NCBI GenBank assembly: GCA_040756735.1 | Contig: JBFLYC010000006.1 | Location: forward strand, 1-64,000 | DNA: 64,000 nt | Source: JBFLYC01 sp040756735 | GTDB taxonomy: Bacteria; Bacillota; DSM-16504; Desulfitibacterales; Desulfitibacteraceae | Direction of reading: 5' to 3' | In this document: in pieces, positions 44,253 through 52,736 of the stretch | How the letters are laid out: each line of letters opens with the position of its first letter | Numbering within the stretch: position 1 is the stretch's first letter | Notes under the pieces: model-generated | What the model saw: the letters and a program-made list of their open reading frames with translations, nothing else | Told to the model about the DNA's origin: nothing | The model's database searches: none | Translations under genes and position numbers: made by a program

Positions 44253-47200
44253 AACCTTCGCCCCTTTTAGAGATATGCCCAGAAACCACCAGTGGTCTGC
44301 GGCGGGTTGTGTAAATGTACTGGCCGAATTGTTGGTAGATGTTTTCAAATACTGTTACATCCACGAGACCCTTTTCATCCTCCAGGGAAAAGAAGACCAT
44401 GGTTTTGCCGCTTCGTACAGGGGGCCTTTGGGGCCTTATGGGTATACCGGCAGTTTTTATGTGTGCCTTATCGGGCAGCTTTTTTAATTCCTCTGAAGAA
44501 TAAAACCCCTTTTTTGACAAGGCACTGCGCAGCAGCCCCATGGGGTGGGCTTCAACATGGATACCCAGGACCTTATACTGCAATTCTCTTCTTTTTTCAG
44601 GGGTAAAATCAGCAACAGCTGTGCTGCCGTCTAAGTCTTCTCGTCCTTTAAGTATTTTGCCCAGCTTCCACAGCAGGCTGCGGCGGTTTCCTTCCAGCTC
44701 ATCAAAGGCCCCGCTTAAAATGATATTTTCGCAAATGTCTTTGGGAGTACCGGTCCTTTCATAAAAATCTTTTAGAGATGTAAATTTCTTATGCAAACGG
44801 GCTTCGAGTATTTTACCAAGGAGCAGTTCCTGCATACCTTTAACCTGCTTTAGAGATACCCGTATGTTCCCTTTTTCCACAGTGAATTTATTTTCGCTGA
44901 GGTTTATATGGGGAGGCAGGATATCAATCCCCCTTCTTTTTGCTTCAACACAAAGGGTTTGGCTGTCATAGAAACCCATGGGCTGGTTGCTTAAAAGAGC
45001 GGCCAGAAAATGAGCCGGATGATGGTTCAGCAGGTAAGCGGTCTTATACGCCGTCCCGGCGAAAGAAGCTGCATGGGCCTCGCAAAAACCATAACTGGCA
45101 TAGGATACTATGTAGGAAAAAATGACCTCAGCTAATTCTTTGCTTACACCCTGCAGCTGGGCCTTGGCAATAAAATTTTCACCAATCCTCTCCATTTCTT
45201 TATAAGACCTGGCCTTGGTCATAACCCTCCTAATTTGGTCAGCCTCTCCTGGTGAAAAACCGGCTATTTTGGTGGCGATTTCAATTACCTGCTCCTGGAA
45301 TAGAACTACCCCGTAGGTTTTTTCCAGAATAGGTTTCAGCTTGGGGTGAAGGTAGGTAATGGCTTCCAGGCCCTGGCGCCTGGCGATAAAGGGGTCCACC
45401 ATATTTCCTTTTATGGGGCCCGGACGTATTAGAGCAAGGCTTGCCACGATATCTTCCATGTGGGATGCCTTAAGCCTTGTCTGCAGGCCTCTTTGAGCAG
45501 GACTTTCCAACTGAAAAACCCCGATGGTTTCACCCCTTTGAAGCATTTGAAAGGTGCTTTGGTCATTATAGGGAATTGCCTCGTAGTCAAAATCCCTTTC
45601 AGCAAGTTTGATGCTGCTGCAGCAGTCTTCTACGGCAGACATGGTCTTTAGAGACAACAAATCTAGTTTTACCAGGCCGAAGGCTTCAATATCATCCTTA
45701 TCAAATTGAGTAATGGTTAATCCATCGGCAGAAGGTTGAAGGGGGGTGATTTGGTTTAGAGGAACAGAAGCTATAACTACCCCGCCCAGATGGGTTCCTA
45801 AAAATCTGGGGAGTCCTGCGGCCTGGCTGCAGAATTCAAATAACTGCCGGTATTTTTGCCAGTCCAGGCTGCTTTTTTTAAGTTCCGGCAGCTTTTCAAT
45901 TATGTCTGAAATCCTGTCTGCATAAATGTGGGGCAGGAGTTTAGCTGCCTGGTCAAGTTCTGCCGGCGGGACTTCCAGAGCTTTGCCTATGTCCCTTACA
46001 GCGGCCCGTGCCTTGAAAGTATTATAAGTACAGACGCTGGCTACTTTATCCTTGCCATACCTTTTAATGAGATAATCAATCATTTTATCCCGGTGGCGGG
46101 CATCAAAGTCAATGTCAATGTCAGGTTTTTCGGCCCTTTCCAAACTCATGAACCTTTCAAAAAGAAGCCCCCGGGCAATTGGGTCAACTTCTGTTATCCC
46201 AAGTGAAAAGGCAACGACGGAATCAGCAGCCGAACCCCTGCCGGCATACCTGATGCCTCTTTCGGCTGCATGCCTGACCAAGTCCCACACAAGCAAAAAA
46301 TAATCTTGGAAACCAAGCCTGATGATGATATCCATTTCATGCTCCAGGCGTTCTTTTATGGTCTGGGTCAATTTTGGGTACCGCCTTGCTGCTCCTTGAT
46401 AAACAATTTTCTTGAAAAAAGCAGCAGAACTAGTTCCTGGTGGAGTAGTAAACAATGGGAAAAGTCTATTTTCCCTGGGCAGAGATGGCCGGCACCTCTG
46501 GGCTATTTCCCATGAATTATTTAGGGCCAGGGGGTAGGCTTTAAAAAGGCTTTTCATTTCTTCAAAACTCTTCAGGTAATTTTCCCCGTTTAGATGCCTT
46601 TCAACGTGAATCTGGTTTAAAGTGGTATTAGTTCTTATGCAGGTCAGGATATCATGCAAGAAAAAGTTATCTTTGCCCAGGTAGTGAACATTGTTTGCAG
46701 CTGCTGTATTTATCTTAAGATGTTCTGCCAGCTGGTTGAGGTAATTATTTAATCTTTTATTTCCGGGATGGAGGAGATTTTGCATTTCCAAGTAAAAATT
46801 CTTTTGGCCGAAGATATGGAGGTATCTTGCAGCAGCTTGAAGGGCTTCGGAATATTTGCCCTTTAAAAGCAGCCCCGGAATTTCCCCCCTATAACAACCT
46901 GAGAGTGCAATGATATTATCCCGATAGTTCTCTAAGGTGGAAAAAGAGGCAAGAGGGTTATATCTCCCTCCCTTTTTATAGCTTTCTGTAAGGATACGGC
47001 ATAGATTATTGTACCCTTTTGTGTTTTCTGCTAAAAGGGTCAGGTGGTGGTTATTCTCCAGGGTGATTTCGCAGCCGAGGATGGGTTTTATGTTGATTTT
47101 TTCGGCAAAGCTCTGAAATCTTACCGCTCCGCAGAGATTGTTGTGGTCAGTGAGGGCCAGGGCAGGCATTTCCAAGGAAGCTGCTTTTTGCAGCAGTTCT

Positions 47201-47268
47201 TCCGGGGAATTGCAGCCGTCTAAAAAAGAAAAGTATGAGTGGCAGTGCAGGTGAGTAAAATGTTTCAC
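44218..47268 (-). CDS. dnaE: DnaE-type DNA polymerase III alpha subunit (SOS-linked)
   Basis: A 1016-residue C-family polymerase: N-terminal PHP domain (FTHLHCHSYFSFLDG), catalytic palm with PDIDIDFDARHRDKM (about residue 380) and a third acidic motif near LVKLDLLSLKTM (about 535), helix-hairpin-helix region and a C-terminal OB fold (about 930-1016). It stops after the OB fold, shorter than replicative DnaE1 and like ImuC/DnaE2. GTG at 47268 has AGGAGGTG 10 bases upstream. A LexA box lies in its promoter, as for the imuB-like operon 7 kb away; a translesion role is inferred. Confidence 0.88.
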   Translation of the reverse strand: MKHFTHLHCHSYFSFLDGCNSPEELLQKAASLEMPALALTDHNNLCGAVRFQSFAEKINIKPILGCEITLENNHHLTLLAENTKGYNNLCRILTESYKKGGRYNPLASFSTLENYRDNIIALSGCYRGEIPGLLLKGKYSEALQAAARYLHIFGQKNFYLEMQNLLHPGNKRLNNYLNQLAEHLKINTAAANNVHYLGKDNFFLHDILTCIRTNTTLNQIHVERHLNGENYLKSFEEMKSLFKAYPLALNNSWEIAQRCRPSLPRENRLFPLFTTPPGTSSAAFFKKIVYQGAARRYPKLTQTIKERLEHEMDIIIRLGFQDYFLLVWDLVRHAAERGIRYAGRGSAADSVVAFSLGITEVDPIARGLLFERFMSLERAEKPDIDIDFDARHRDKMIDYLIKRYGKDKVASVCTYNTFKARAAVRDIGKALEVPPAELDQAAKLLPHIYADRISDIIEKLPELKKSSLDWQKYRQLFEFCSQAAGLPRFLGTHLGGVVIASVPLNQITPLQPSADGLTITQFDKDDIEAFGLVKLDLLSLKTMSAVEDCCSSIKLAERDFDYEAIPYNDQSTFQMLQRGETIGVFQLESPAQRGLQTRLKASHMEDIVASLALIRPGPIKGNMVDPFIARRQGLEAITYLHPKLKPILEKTYGVVLFQEQVIEIATKIAGFSPGEADQIRRVMTKARSYKEMERIGENFIAKAQLQGVSKELAEVIFSYIVSYASYGFCEAHAASFAGTAYKTAYLLNHHPAHFLAALLSNQPMGFYDSQTLCVEAKRRGIDILPPHINLSENKFTVEKGNIRVSLKQVKGMQELLLGKILEARLHKKFTSLKDFYERTGTPKDICENIILSGAFDELEGNRRSLLWKLGKILKGREDLDGSTAVADFTPEKRRELQYKVLGIHVEAHPMGLLRSALSKKGFYSSEELKKLPDKAHIKTAGIPIRPQRPPVRSGKTMVFFSLEDEKGLVDVTVFENIYQQFGQYIYTTRRRPLVVSGHISKRGEGFSLIAREISFL

Positions 47269-47292
47269 TGTTAAATTGCACCTCCTGCATCT

Positions 47293-47322
47293 ATTATACA
47301 GAACATGTGTTTGTGCAGGCAA
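47293..47322 (-). promoter_or_regulatory. LexA-controlled promoter of dnaE
   Basis: On the minus strand: TTGCCT (-35, 47317-47322), 18-bp spacer, TATAAT (-10, 47293-47298). Inside the spacer is GAACATGTGTTT (47301-47312, plus-strand reading), a GAAC-N4-GTTT match to the Firmicute LexA/DinR box with one deviation in the flanking base. RNA polymerase and LexA would compete. Confidence 0.75.
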
Positions 47323-47820
47323 CTAAAAGTAACATGAATCCAAAAAATACATGCCAATAGTCTTAGGATGGTGGAAACTATATTTATCATTTGACTGGTT
47401 GCTATGCGTCCAACATCGACTAACATTATTTTCCCGCAAGGGCACGGATAAGCGGGTTCAACGGGTGCGGAAATTTGGGGCTAGGCTGAAGCGTGCCGCG
47501 CCACATCCCCCAGCCCAAGACCAGCGGGACCCGGCTCGCCCAAGCCTAAGATTTGCATATTACATATTGCAAATAAATGAACCGATTTACACTAAGGACA
47601 AAAGCCAAGGTTAATATTCAATGGCTTCTATTTTGTCTTGTACATAATAAATATAGGAAAAATCAGCTCCTCGCAAAGCCTGGCTATCTAACAAATGAAA
47701 GTAAGAACTGGAGGTTCTCTTAACCCTGTATATGTAAGAATGTATATTCATTTTAAGCAATTCAAAGTAATTATTTCAATAATATTTAAGAGTGATATCT
47801 TCGACAAATTGACTTTTTCT
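47323..47820. other. Intergenic region with GC-rich island
   Basis: No credible gene. From about 47430 to 47555 the sequence is far richer in G+C than its surroundings and contains an imperfect hairpin (TTGGGGCT near 47474 with AGCCCAA near 47512). A TATCTAAC at 47684 resembles the left end of the attC-like site at 48623. The rest is A+T-rich. Origin and function unknown. Confidence 0.4.
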
Positions 47821-47824
47821 ACAG

Positions 47825-47901
47825 TCTCAACAGCGTGTTCCCAAAATCTGAGAGAATATGGATGTAGTAACCAGACTTCGGAAACACACGGGACGTTAGA
47901 T
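47825..47901 (+). repeat. attC-like recombination site 1
   Basis: A 77-bp palindrome-like site running from TCTCAAC (47825-47831) to GTTAGAT (47895-47901), with inner arms GTGTTCC (47835-47841) and GGAAACAC (47880-47887). The right end GRACGTTAGAY followed by GAAAACGG is shared with site 2 at 48695. The left core deviates from the attC consensus by one base, so this call is weaker than site 2. Confidence 0.45.
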
Positions 47902-47949
47902 GAAAACGGTTGTAGTGTGCGTTTGAAGCGATAGGTGAATAAATTATAT

Positions 47950-47977
47950 TGAATATACGGTTCCATATATGGTATCA
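47950..47977 (+). promoter_or_regulatory. hicAB promoter and palindromic operator
   Basis: TTGAAT (47949-47954), about 18 bases, TATCAT (47973-47978). The spacer contains the perfect palindrome CCATATATGG (47963-47972), a plausible HicB operator. AAATATGGAGGTAG follows as ribosome site for hicA. Confidence 0.5.
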
Positions 47978-47996
47978 TAAATATGGAGGTAGAAAA

Positions 47997-48250
47997 GTGA
48001 CTAAGGCAGCAAATTATTTGCTGATATAGAGAATAATCCTAAGGACGTGAGGTTTGAAGATCTGGATAAGGTTTTGATTTTATGGCTTTAATCGTAGGAA
48101 TCCTAAAGGTGGATTGGATCTAGTCACTATACTTACTTTCATTCAAAACTTCCTGATATTTTGACTATTCCAAAGAATAAACCTATTAAGGCTGTGTATG
48201 TTAAGAAAGCTATCATAGCAATTGACAAACTTGAAAGGGGCGAAGAATGA
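47997..48250 (+). pseudogene. hicA: Decayed hicA toxin gene
   Basis: GTG start behind GGAGGT, but the reading frame is broken at least three times. Pieces in different frames give ADIENNPKDVRFEDLDKVLI, then NPKGG, then SHYTYFHSKLPDILTIPKNK and PIKAVYVKKAIIAIDKLERG. These are the HicA (YcfA-like mRNA interferase) blocks in order, including the catalytic histidine in SHYTY. The toxin is therefore inactive. Its last codons overlap the hicB start. Confidence 0.82.
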
Positions 48251-48615
48251 TGGCTAAAGATCTGGACTATTATGCAAGTTTAGAATATGAGATAAGGTTA
48301 AGAAAGCTAACTGAAGAAGATGGAAGTGGTTGGTTTCTTGAGATTCCATTGCTACCAGGATGTATGGCTGACGGGGATACAGTTGAGGAAGCGTTAGCAA
48401 ACTTAAATGATGCAAAGAAAAATTGGATAGAAACTGCTCTAGAGCTGGGGAGAATAATTCCTGAACCAAATGCTGAGGACTTTTCAGGTCAGTTAAGGGT
48501 TAGAATGCCAAAATCTTTACATCGTACACTTTCACAAATGGCAAAAGAAGAAAATGTTAGTTTAAATCAACTTATTATTTATCATTTGTCAAAAGGAATA
48601 GGTCAGAAACTGTAG
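48247..48615 (+). CDS. hicB: HicB-family antitoxin
   Basis: A 122-residue antitoxin: the partial RNase-H-like HicB fold (LDYYASLEYEIRL, EIPLLPGCMADGDTVEEALANL) and a C-terminal ribbon-helix-helix/Arc-type DNA-binding part (RVRMPKSLHRTLSQMAKEEN, VSLNQLIIYHL). Intact, while the adjacent hicA is destroyed, so it is an orphan antitoxin. It lies inside a candidate integron-type cassette. Confidence 0.88.
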   Translation: MMAKDLDYYASLEYEIRLRKLTEEDGSGWFLEIPLLPGCMADGDTVEEALANLNDAKKNWIETALELGRIIPEPNAEDFSGQLRVRMPKSLHRTLSQMAKEENVSLNQLIIYHLSKGIGQKL

Positions 48616-48624
48616 CCGACTTTA

Positions 48625-48701
48625 TCTAACAGAGGGTTTGCCACATCGGGGAGAACTATGAAAGTAACAATTCGATATCGCAAACCCTCAGAACGTTAGA
48701 C
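48625..48701 (+). repeat. attC-like recombination site 2
   Basis: TCTAAC (48625-48630) and GTTAGA (48695-48700) are exact complements at the two ends; GAGGGTTTGC (48632-48641) pairs with GCAAACCCTC (48680-48689); ATCG/CGAT can extend the stem. Unpaired spacers between end and inner arms are 1 and 5 bases. Total length 76 bp and order of boxes match integron attC sites (RYYYAAC...GTTRRRY). The short left spacer is atypical. Confidence 0.6.
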
Positions 48702-48848
48702 GAAACGGCTAGTTAGGATTAGCAAGAGTTACATCAAACAAATCTTCAAAGACATTATGGACAGGTATCGCAGTACTTACCCGTACTTTGGTTGAATAAA
48801 CCGGACAGGTGAATAGTAATAATTTCTAACGAGACTGGTTATCCTATA

Positions 48849-48860
48849 ACAAGTACTTGT
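48849..48860. promoter_or_regulatory. Perfect 12-bp palindrome before small genes
   Basis: ACAAGTACTTGT, 19 bases before the ATG at 48879, between GGTTATCC and GGATGGTTAACC. Could be an operator or leader element for the two small genes that follow. Confidence 0.35.
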
Positions 48861-48878
48861 AGCAAAGGATGGTTAACC

Positions 48879-49139
48879 ATGATTAATTTGATAAAACTAC
48901 TCAACAAACACAAACCGCAACTGAGAGAGTTTGACCCCACCACAGTACAGAGGATAAAAGAAGGTATGTATTTGGTAAAAATTATCAGTGAAACCCAAGT
49001 AACTGCTCGTAAATGTGATTACTACGCTGGAAACTGTGTAGACCAGCAAGTCGCAGATGTGTTTAGGCAAGAAAGCAAAAAACTTGTAAAAGCGGCACAC
49101 GCTTTACAGGAATATTATGAAAGTATGACCAAGGAGTGA
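48879..49139 (+). CDS. Hypothetical 86-residue protein
   Basis: Small, helical, soluble protein (MINLIKLLNKHKPQLREFDP...), with two cysteines in CDYYAGNC. Not recognised. AAGGATGG lies 6-13 bases before the ATG. It is followed 9 bases later by a coat-like protein, so the two probably form an operon; a sporulation role is only a guess from that neighbour. Confidence 0.55.
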   Translation: MINLIKLLNKHKPQLREFDPTTVQRIKEGMYLVKIISETQVTARKCDYYAGNCVDQQVADVFRQESKKLVKAAHALQEYYESMTKE

Positions 49140-49148
49140 ATTTACACA

Positions 49149-49343
49149 ATGAAATTTTCGGATATGGATATGCTACAGGACTATGAAAAAGATGCTCGTA
49201 TGGCAGTTATAGCCTACTCCCTTATCCAAACTGAAATTTTTGACGAAGCCTTACGTAAGCTCGTTGCGACTGTGGCAAGTGAGGCAGCGAAGTCTCAAAA
49301 AATATTTACTGACTTGATTTTAGCCAGAGGAGACCGACCATAA
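49149..49343 (+). CDS. Small CotF/coat-like protein
   Basis: A 64-residue helical protein; MLQDYEKDARMAVIAYSLIQ and EIFDEALRKLVATVASEAAK have the spacing of the small spore-coat (CotF-like) family, which form ferritin-like helices. AAGGAG lies 11 bases upstream, inside the end of the previous gene. Assignment rests on pattern only. Confidence 0.5.
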   Translation: MKFSDMDMLQDYEKDARMAVIAYSLIQTEIFDEALRKLVATVASEAAKSQKIFTDLILARGDRP

Positions 49344-49363
49344 AAGTAAAAAGTAAACACAGT

Positions 49364-49389
49364 AAAGACGGCTGGACTAAGCCGTCTTT
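49364..49389 (+). terminator. Terminator after small genes
   Basis: AAAGACGGCT (49364-49373), loop GGACTA, AGCCGTCTTT (49380-49389). Perfect 10-bp stem with A- and T-rich flanks. Confidence 0.75.
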
Positions 49390-49558
49390 CCGTGTCATCT
49401 GGAACTGTGAACCTGCTCGAGGGAGAAGAGAGTTACCTTGAGCGCGGTTGGAAAATTTACGGAAACATTTTAATTCTATAGCGGCGCTTACATCGTCAAA
49501 GCGACAAGTTATAATCGAGGAATATTATCTTCGGTCATTTCTTCCCTCCAAATAAGCT

Positions 49559-49800
49559 TTATTCATCTTCCTCTTCTTCACCGGGATAGGGTAATAACGC
49601 TAAATCTCGAAGATACTTGATAGTTGCCCACCGGACTACGCCGGCGATATTCCTGGCTGTCTGGTTAGCCGCTGCTTAGAAGGCATGCTATCAATACCAT
49701 CTAATTCCGGAATAGAGTTTAGTGGCTGCCAGTAGGAGTAAGAATGAGGTCTTAAAAAGTTGTAATAGGCTACAAACAAGGCCGCATGAGTATTAGAGCC
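49559..49800 (-). pseudogene. Transposase 3'-end remnant
   Basis: Minus-strand translation in two frames gives AALFVAYYNFLRPHSYSYWQ with PLNSIPELDGIDSMPSK, then after a shift VVRWATIKYLRDLALLPYPG and an acidic tail to a stop. The YYNFLRPH block is the C-terminal signature of DDE transposases. No upstream part or terminal repeats are seen, so only a fragment is left. The 49395-50040 region holds nothing else convincing. Confidence 0.5.
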
Positions 49801-50041
49801 CTCACCACTACCATAGCCATTAGTAACCTAATAATAGTATAATAATGGTAGAACAAGAAAAACAAGAAAAGGGGACCAGAACCCTTTAAGCATGGAAAAC
49901 TAAAAGTGGGAGGGGGAAGCAAAATGCCGGATGATACTACAATTATATTATACTGTATATTATACTGGAGCAACATTTGATATAAATAATGGATGTTATC
50001 TGAGGTAAGGAAAAAGAACAGATTTTGTTGGAGGAATAGTT

Positions 50042-50767
50042 TTGGCAAGGCTACCAAGTAAAGAAACTAAAGGGAAGTATGTTCAGGATACGTTTAATTC
50101 CATAGCCAGGAATTATGATCTAATGAATACTATTATGACACTGGGGCTTGATAGATCTTGGAGAAGGTTAACAGTAAAACGGTCTAAATTGGGTGCTGGT
50201 GGAAAAGGATTAGATATTTGCTGTGGGACAGGGATGCTAACAATGGAGCAAGCACGCGCCGCGGGTCCTAAAGGAGAAATAGTTGGACTTGATTTTTCTG
50301 AAAACATGTTGGCAGTTGCTGAAAAAAATGTAATACGTTTTAATCTTCAGGATACAATAACTTTCGTGCAGGGGGATGCCATGAATCTTCCCTTTGAGAA
50401 CGACAAATTTGACTGCGCTACAGTTGGTTGGGGGTTGCGTAATGTTCCTGACATTTTAACAGTAGTTCGGGAAATGGTTCGAGTGGTTAAGCCGGGAGGA
50501 AAAGTGGTGTCACTTGATATGGCCCAGCCAACACTGCCGGTTTTTAAACAGATCTATTGGTTATGCTTCCAAAAGGTTATTCCTGCCCTGGGCAAAGTCT
50601 TTTCAGGCAACAAAAAAGCCTATAATTATCTACACGATTCGGCAAGAGATTTTATTAATCAAAAGGAATTAGCCATGATATTTAGTGAGGCAGGATTGGT
50701 TGATGTAGGATACAAAAATTTGCTCGCAGGTGTAGTTGCTATAGTAGATGGGCGTAAACCAGGTTAA
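50042..50767 (+). CDS. menG: Demethylmenaquinone methyltransferase
   Basis: A 241-residue UbiE/MenG enzyme, the last step of menaquinone synthesis. FNSIARNYDLMNTIMTLGLD and WRRLTVKRS at the N terminus, SAM-binding GLDICCGTGMLTM, and GWGLRNVPDILTVVREMVRV are diagnostic. TTG start with GGAGGA upstream. It stands alone among accessory genes; other men genes are not in the window. Confidence 0.92.
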   Translation: MARLPSKETKGKYVQDTFNSIARNYDLMNTIMTLGLDRSWRRLTVKRSKLGAGGKGLDICCGTGMLTMEQARAAGPKGEIVGLDFSENMLAVAEKNVIRFNLQDTITFVQGDAMNLPFENDKFDCATVGWGLRNVPDILTVVREMVRVVKPGGKVVSLDMAQPTLPVFKQIYWLCFQKVIPALGKVFSGNKKAYNYLHDSARDFINQKELAMIFSEAGLVDVGYKNLLAGVVAIVDGRKPG

Positions 50768-50830
50768 TTATTGGCAATTGAGGCGCTTGTATAATTAGTA
50801 GATGTTTTTGCGAACGAATGGGGCGCTTTT

Positions 50831-51040
50831 GTGAAAAAAAGCAGCAAAAAGACAATAACAGGTGATTTTATCTCGAAATATGAAAACATTTTTAGCTGTC
50901 CAATATGTGCCGGTCAGATGTGGATGGTTAACTTAAAGAGTTTAATCTGTACCAATAATCATTGTTATGATGTGTCTAAACATGGATATGTGAATTTTTT
51001 GTCCCATACTGTTAAAACAAAATATGATAAGCAAATGTAG
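50831..51040 (+). pseudogene. rlmA: Truncated rRNA guanine-N1-methyltransferase (rlmA)
   Basis: Only the N-terminal zinc-finger portion remains (69 residues): IFSCPICAGQMWMVNLKSLI and CTNNHCYDVSKHGYVNFLSH, i.e. the C-x2-C...C-x4-H-like cluster of RlmA. A stop follows KYDKQM and the methyltransferase domain is absent downstream. GTG start at 50831. Confidence 0.75.
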
Positions 51041-51185
51041 ATGGAAGAATATATCTGGAAAGACACTTATGGGATGGCAATCTGTAATTAGAAAGTTCTG
51101 GAGCTCATCAAAAAATGAAAGAGACCCTGAGAGGTTTTTTATAGAGATGAAAAGGATAAAATCGTTAACTAATTAGGACTGTATA

Positions 51186-51644
51186 TTAACGACTTAAAGC
51201 ATCTTTTCCATATCTGGCAATTACCCAGGCTGCAATTATACCCAAGAGTAAATGAGATAATATATATACAATATTTGCACTGACTGTATTTGGGTCTATT
51301 TTGCTAATATTAAATTGTGTTGCCGGTATGTATATTAGTAGCCATGCTGCTGAACCAATGATTAGCCCTTTTAAAACATATTGTTTTGTGCTTGTGTAAT
51401 ATATAAAAAATACAATGATTATGCCTAAAATACTAGCTATTGTATAATCAGCATAAATACCAATAATTATGTTAGGGATTTTATCATGGTTTTCCAATGG
51501 CAAAACAAAAGTAGTTGCGAGGTGCCACAATGGGTGAATTGTATGGTCAATCCAACAAGCAATATTTTCCAAGATATTTTTAACAGTATTGCTAATAATC
51601 CCAGCGAATACACCAAGGGTAACTTTATCATCAAATTTATACAT
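51186..51644 (-). CDS. Hypothetical membrane protein
   Basis: A 152-residue protein with about four transmembrane helices (IIIGIYADYTIASILGIIIVF, GLIIGSAAWLLIYIPA and a C-terminal helix before RYGKDALSR). Not recognised by family. ATG start at 51644 with a modest ribosome site. Faces the accessory region between truncated rlmA and the TauE-type gene. Confidence 0.6.
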   Translation of the reverse strand: MYKFDDKVTLGVFAGIISNTVKNILENIACWIDHTIHPLWHLATTFVLPLENHDKIPNIIIGIYADYTIASILGIIIVFFIYYTSTKQYVLKGLIIGSAAWLLIYIPATQFNISKIDPNTVSANIVYILSHLLLGIIAAWVIARYGKDALSR

Positions 51645-51861
51645 ATGAACCCCTAATTGTTTTAGTTTTATTGTTGGTTAGATTAGCAAATTTTATACAA
51701 CAGGATTATATTTAGAAATCTGATTGTAGAAAAAGGCCAGAGGCTGAAAGTAGCGCTTACTATTGCCATACTGACATTGCCATGGACATTTTTGTTGCCA
51801 ACCAAGTGGTTTTATAAGGGGTTTTAGTTATTTGACTTTATATGACAATGTTTTTTTGTAT

Positions 51862-51890
51862 TTGAAGTAAAAAAGGAGCAGTGTTATACT
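51862..51890 (+). promoter_or_regulatory. SigA-type promoter of TauE/oxidase genes
   Basis: TTGAAG (51862-51867), 17-bp spacer, TATACT (51885-51890), 55 bases before the GTG of the TauE-like gene. Confidence 0.6.
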
Positions 51891-51945
51891 GGGATAAGTG
51901 AGAGACGTCTGCAAAGGCGAAACAGGTGATTATGGTGATTAGAAG

Positions 51946-52692
51946 GTGTGCCTGGTGGACATAAATACTTTGGTGTTTGGTGCGTTAGCAGCTATTTTGT
52001 CAGGTGCTACCCAGGCCCTTACGGGTTTTGGATTTGTAATGGTCTCAATGCCATTATTGATTTTAGTATTTGATCCCAAGACTGCTGTTGGCTTGAGTTT
52101 GATACTTTCCTTTTCTTCAATAGTAGTTTTAATGTATACAGTTAAAAAAGACACCAACTGGCAATTGGTTAAGAGAATTTTTGGCGGCGCTGTTATTGGA
52201 CTGCCCGTGGGATTGTTGGTTTTTTCACAGATTAATGTATTATACCTTAAAATATATGCAAGTCTTGTCATTTTGCTTATGAGCCTCTTAAGCCTAAAAA
52301 ACTACAACTTTAAATATGACCAGGATAAAGCTGAAAAATTGATAGTTCCTACAGGGATCATATCGGGCTTTCTATCAGGAAGTGTGGGCATGTCGGGACC
52401 TCCCGTAGCTCTTTTTTTGAGCAGTTTGGATATAAAAAAAGAAGAGTTTCGTGCGACTACCCTGGCATTTTTTTTATTGATTCACCCCTCAAGTTTTATT
52501 TCTATGTTTGCTTTAGGTTCATTGCCTTTACAAACTGCTAAAATTGCCTTGTATCTTATTCCTTTTGCTTTTATAGGAATGTCCATGGGCCGTAAATTAT
52601 TTAACTATGTATCAAATACCCTTTTTAAAAAGATAGTCCTTGTCTTACTTATTTTTGCAGCGGGATATTCCCTGGTAACAAGCCTTATTTAA
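51946..52692 (+). CDS. TauE/SafE family anion exporter
   Basis: A 248-residue membrane protein with about seven helices; both family repeats are visible (ILSGATQALTGFGFVMVSMP and GIISGFLSGSVGMSGPPVAL). Known members export sulfite, sulfoacetate or similar organic acids. GTG at 51946 used; GTG at 51955 is possible. Followed by an FAD oxidase and a BFD protein that may be co-transcribed. Confidence 0.85.
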   Translation: MCLVDINTLVFGALAAILSGATQALTGFGFVMVSMPLLILVFDPKTAVGLSLILSFSSIVVLMYTVKKDTNWQLVKRIFGGAVIGLPVGLLVFSQINVLYLKIYASLVILLMSLLSLKNYNFKYDQDKAEKLIVPTGIISGFLSGSVGMSGPPVALFLSSLDIKKEEFRATTLAFFLLIHPSSFISMFALGSLPLQTAKIALYLIPFAFIGMSMGRKLFNYVSNTLFKKIVLVLLIFAAGYSLVTSLI

Positions 52693-52736
52693 TAATATTG
52701 ACAGTAAGAGTTATGCAGAAAGGAAAGGATTATTTA

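Noticed and set aside
49924..49980. An 18-codon frame with a good ribosome site before menG, containing a tandem 12-bp repeat (49945-49968)
   Set aside because: The A+T-rich repeat explains most of the frame; no peptide pattern or attenuator structure was seen.
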